A stretch of DNA of 64,000 bases from Calorimonas adulescens (GTDB taxonomy: Bacteria; Bacillota; Thermoanaerobacteria; Thermoanaerobacterales; UBA4877), in assembly GCF_008274215.1 (NCBI RefSeq), contig NZ_VTPS01000014.1, positions 1 through 64,000 of the forward strand, read 5' to 3'. Positions 62,226 to 64,000 of the stretch are shown one piece after another. Position 1 is the first letter of the stretch. Every line of letters begins with the position of its first letter. A program made the translations under genes and the position numbers. The notes beneath the pieces were generated by a model. The model made no database searches, had not been told where the DNA came from, and saw nothing but the letters and a program-made list of their open reading frames with translations.

Positions 62226-62915
62226 GTGTTGGTTTTGGAAAAGAAGACCATATTAATAGTTGACGACGAATTAAAAATAAGGATACTTTTACGAGATTTC
62301 CTTGAAAGGGAGGGCTATACTGTGATTGAGTCCCCTGATGGGAAACATGCCCTCGAAACGTTTCATAGTTGTGGCGCAAACATAGACCTTATCATTCTGG
62401 ATGTAATGCTCCCAGAATATGATGGCTGGACGGTCTGCAGAGAAATCAGAAGTGTGTCACAGGTACCGATAATAATGCTAACCGCAAAAGGTGAGGATTT
62501 TGATGAAGTCCATGGGTTTGAGATCGGGGCCGACGATTACGTAAGAAAGCCCATAAAACCAACAACTTTAATGGCAAGAATAAATGCTCTTTTCCGCAGG
62601 ATAGACAGAGAGGCAACTAAAAATAATGTATTAACCTTTGATGGCATTGAAATAGACGATGTTTCCCATGTGGTGAAAGTGGATAATGAGGAAGTGTCTT
62701 TGAGCCCAAAGGAATACTCCCTTTTGCTGATTTTGGCTAAGAATAAAGGCAAAATAGTATCCCGTGAACAGTTGCTCAATCAGGTTTGGGGATATAACTA
62801 TTACGACGGACTGAGAACAGTGGACAGCCATATCTACAGATTGAGAATGAAACTTGGTAAACGAGCAAATGCCATCACTACTATCAGAGGTTTTGGATAT
62901 AGGTTTGAGGGTTGA
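62226..62915 (+). CDS. OmpR-family response regulator
   Basis: 229 residues. Receiver domain with IVDDELKIR, phospho-Asp in DLIILDVMLPEYDG, IIMLTAKGEDF; C-terminal winged helix with DGLRTVDSHIYRLRMKLG and RGFGYRFEG. GGGGTG sits 6 nt before a TTG at 62235, which may be the real start. Two nt before the histidine kinase gene. Candidate targets are itself and the divergent repeat-protein gene. Confidence 0.92.
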   Translation: MLVLEKKTILIVDDELKIRILLRDFLEREGYTVIESPDGKHALETFHSCGANIDLIILDVMLPEYDGWTVCREIRSVSQVPIIMLTAKGEDFDEVHGFEIGADDYVRKPIKPTTLMARINALFRRIDREATKNNVLTFDGIEIDDVSHVVKVDNEEVSLSPKEYSLLLILAKNKGKIVSREQLLNQVWGYNYYDGLRTVDSHIYRLRMKLGKRANAITTIRGFGYRFEG

Positions 62916-62917
62916 TT

Positions 62918-64000
62918 ATGAATCTATCAATAAGATTTAAATTATTTATATATATGACCGTAAATATCATCCTGTTCGCCATTCTATTATACGGTTCAAA
63001 CACTTTTTTTGCTGAGAAATACTACATAAGCCAGAAAGAACATCTGCTCGTCCAGACTGGTCAAAAACTTTTAAAACTTGTGGACGGAAAGACAACGCCT
63101 GAAGATTTTAATGATGAAAACCTGATTTATGAAATCAATACTCTGGAAAAGAGCATTGGCGGAAGCATCTTTATCGGAACATCGGATGGTACCTTATTTT
63201 ATCCTGTTCAAAATGGCCGTAATGTCCCGCCGAGGCCGGGTTTTCCCATTAACCCCTTTTACGCTCCCGACAAAGAGCAGAATCCGCCCGGGGGGCTGGA
63301 TTTAATGATCCTAGACCAGCACAAAACCAGAGTGAAAAAGTGGGAGCGCTATGACGATAAGTCATTTTTTATAATCACCCAGGACCCCAATTTTAAAATA
63401 GACACCTTAAGATATCAGATTCAACTGGATAGTGGCTTAATACTTCTTGTGTGGGTACCCATGGCCGAGATAACTGAAAGCGCTTCGATTTCCAACGATT
63501 TTACGGCAATTGTCGGATTAATCACCGTAATGATTACCGGCATCTGGGCACTGTTTATTTCTGGCAAATTTACACATCCAATTACAGAGATGAACAAAAT
63601 TACAAAGAAAATGGCTGAATTAGATTTTTCCCAGACCTTAAAAATTGATGGGGAGGATGAAATCGGCCAGCTTTCACGCAGTATAAATCACCTTTCACAT
63701 AAGCTCAGCGAAGCAATCAGGGAGTTAAATGACAGAAACAGGCGGCTTGAAGAGGATATCGAACGCGAACGAAAACTGGATAAAATGAGACGGGAGTTTA
63801 TATCAAGCGTTTCCCATGAGCTGAAGACACCAGTCTTTTTAATCCAAGGATATGCGGAGGGCCTGAAGGCAGGCATCGCCGATGACAAAAAAAAGAGAGA
63901 CTTTTACTGCGATGTGATCATGGAGGAGGCTGAAAAGATGGACACACTGGTTAAAGACCTGCTGACCCTCTCCCAGATAGAATCAGGCATGTTTCCTGTA
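62918..64000 (+). CDS. Sensor histidine kinase, cut by window end
   Basis: 361 codons visible. N-terminal span (about 7-28), extracytoplasmic sensor of ~160 residues including a Pro-rich stretch (VPPRPGFPINPFYAP), second span (about 198-215), HAMP with DEIGQLSRSINHLSHKL, and HisKA with phosphoacceptor His in SSVSHELKTPVFLI. The ATPase domain lies beyond the window. GAGGG precedes ATG; follows the regulator gene by 2 nt. Confidence 0.9.
   Translation, partial: MNLSIRFKLFIYMTVNIILFAILLYGSNTFFAEKYYISQKEHLLVQTGQKLLKLVDGKTTPEDFNDENLIYEINTLEKSIGGSIFIGTSDGTLFYPVQNGRNVPPRPGFPINPFYAPDKEQNPPGGLDLMILDQHKTRVKKWERYDDKSFFIITQDPNFKIDTLRYQIQLDSGLILLVWVPMAEITESASISNDFTAIVGLITVMITGIWALFISGKFTHPITEMNKITKKMAELDFSQTLKIDGEDEIGQLSRSINHLSHKLSEAIRELNDRNRRLEEDIERERKLDKMRREFISSVSHELKTPVFLIQGYAEGLKAGIADDKKKRDFYCDVIMEEAEKMDTLVKDLLTLSQIESGMFPV

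Overview
The window looks like chromosome from an endospore-forming, low-to-moderate GC member of the Clostridia. I infer a Thermoanaerobacterales-like sugar fermenter; the species cannot be fixed from sequence alone. Evidence is the purR-spoVG-glmU-prs and pth-mfd-prsA housekeeping blocks, a sigma-H type promoter at spoVG, an S-box (SAM-I) and a THF riboswitch, TTG/GTG starts placed by strong Shine-Dalgarno sites, and ferredoxin-type oxidoreductases. No rRNA, tRNA, CRISPR array or prophage was found.

Layout. 0.2-5.2 kb: peptide-binding lipoprotein, isoaspartyl dipeptidase and a PrpR-type sigma-54 activator, with a -24/-12 promoter in front of the dipeptidase. 5.3-10.4 kb: prsA, mfd, pth. 10.4-18.0 kb: an interposed block with a small membrane protein, an HTH-TPR regulator, a riboswitch-controlled folate transporter, HtrA, an Fe-S aldo/keto reductase and a PhoP/PhoR-like two-component system. 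18.1-24.2 kb: prs, glmU, spoVG, purR, murC and a CPBP protease. 24.2-24.4 kb: a candidate structured RNA with its own promoter. 24.6-39.7 kb: a dicarboxylate/glutamate symporter and two complete paralogous sugar ABC transporters. One (26.0-29.9 kb) sits behind a consensus sigma-54 promoter with a dyad at about -80. The other is in an operon with a xylose-isomerase-like TIM barrel, xylulokinase and a ROK repressor, and has a XylR-type operator.

39.7-45.0 kb is an AT-rich accessory island. It holds several broken insertion sequences around a three-gene cassette (leader-like/SPASM protein, PqqD-like RRE protein, MATE exporter) that resembles a decayed or atypical RiPP locus. The island is bracketed by two identical 28-nt hairpins. 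45-52 kb: glycerate kinase, an odd thioredoxin-reductase-like protein, a split YeeE/TusA sulfur-import operon, a divergent LysR-TusA pair and a GntP transporter. 52-58 kb: a DNRLRE protein, a DnaA-box-like cluster, aspartate kinase, an unusual ADP-ribosylglycohydrolase::MUG-type DNA glycosylase fusion and a patatin. 57-60.5 kb: an S-box-controlled metQ-oxidoreductase-aminotransferase operon. 60.6-64 kb: a secreted helical-repeat protein divergent from a two-component system cut by the window end.

The most novel-looking items are the ADP-ribosylglycohydrolase/DNA-glycosylase fusion, the RRE/SPASM/MATE island, the sigma-54 sugar transporter operon, the split YeeE-TusA operon, and the orphan RNA upstream of the CPBP gene.
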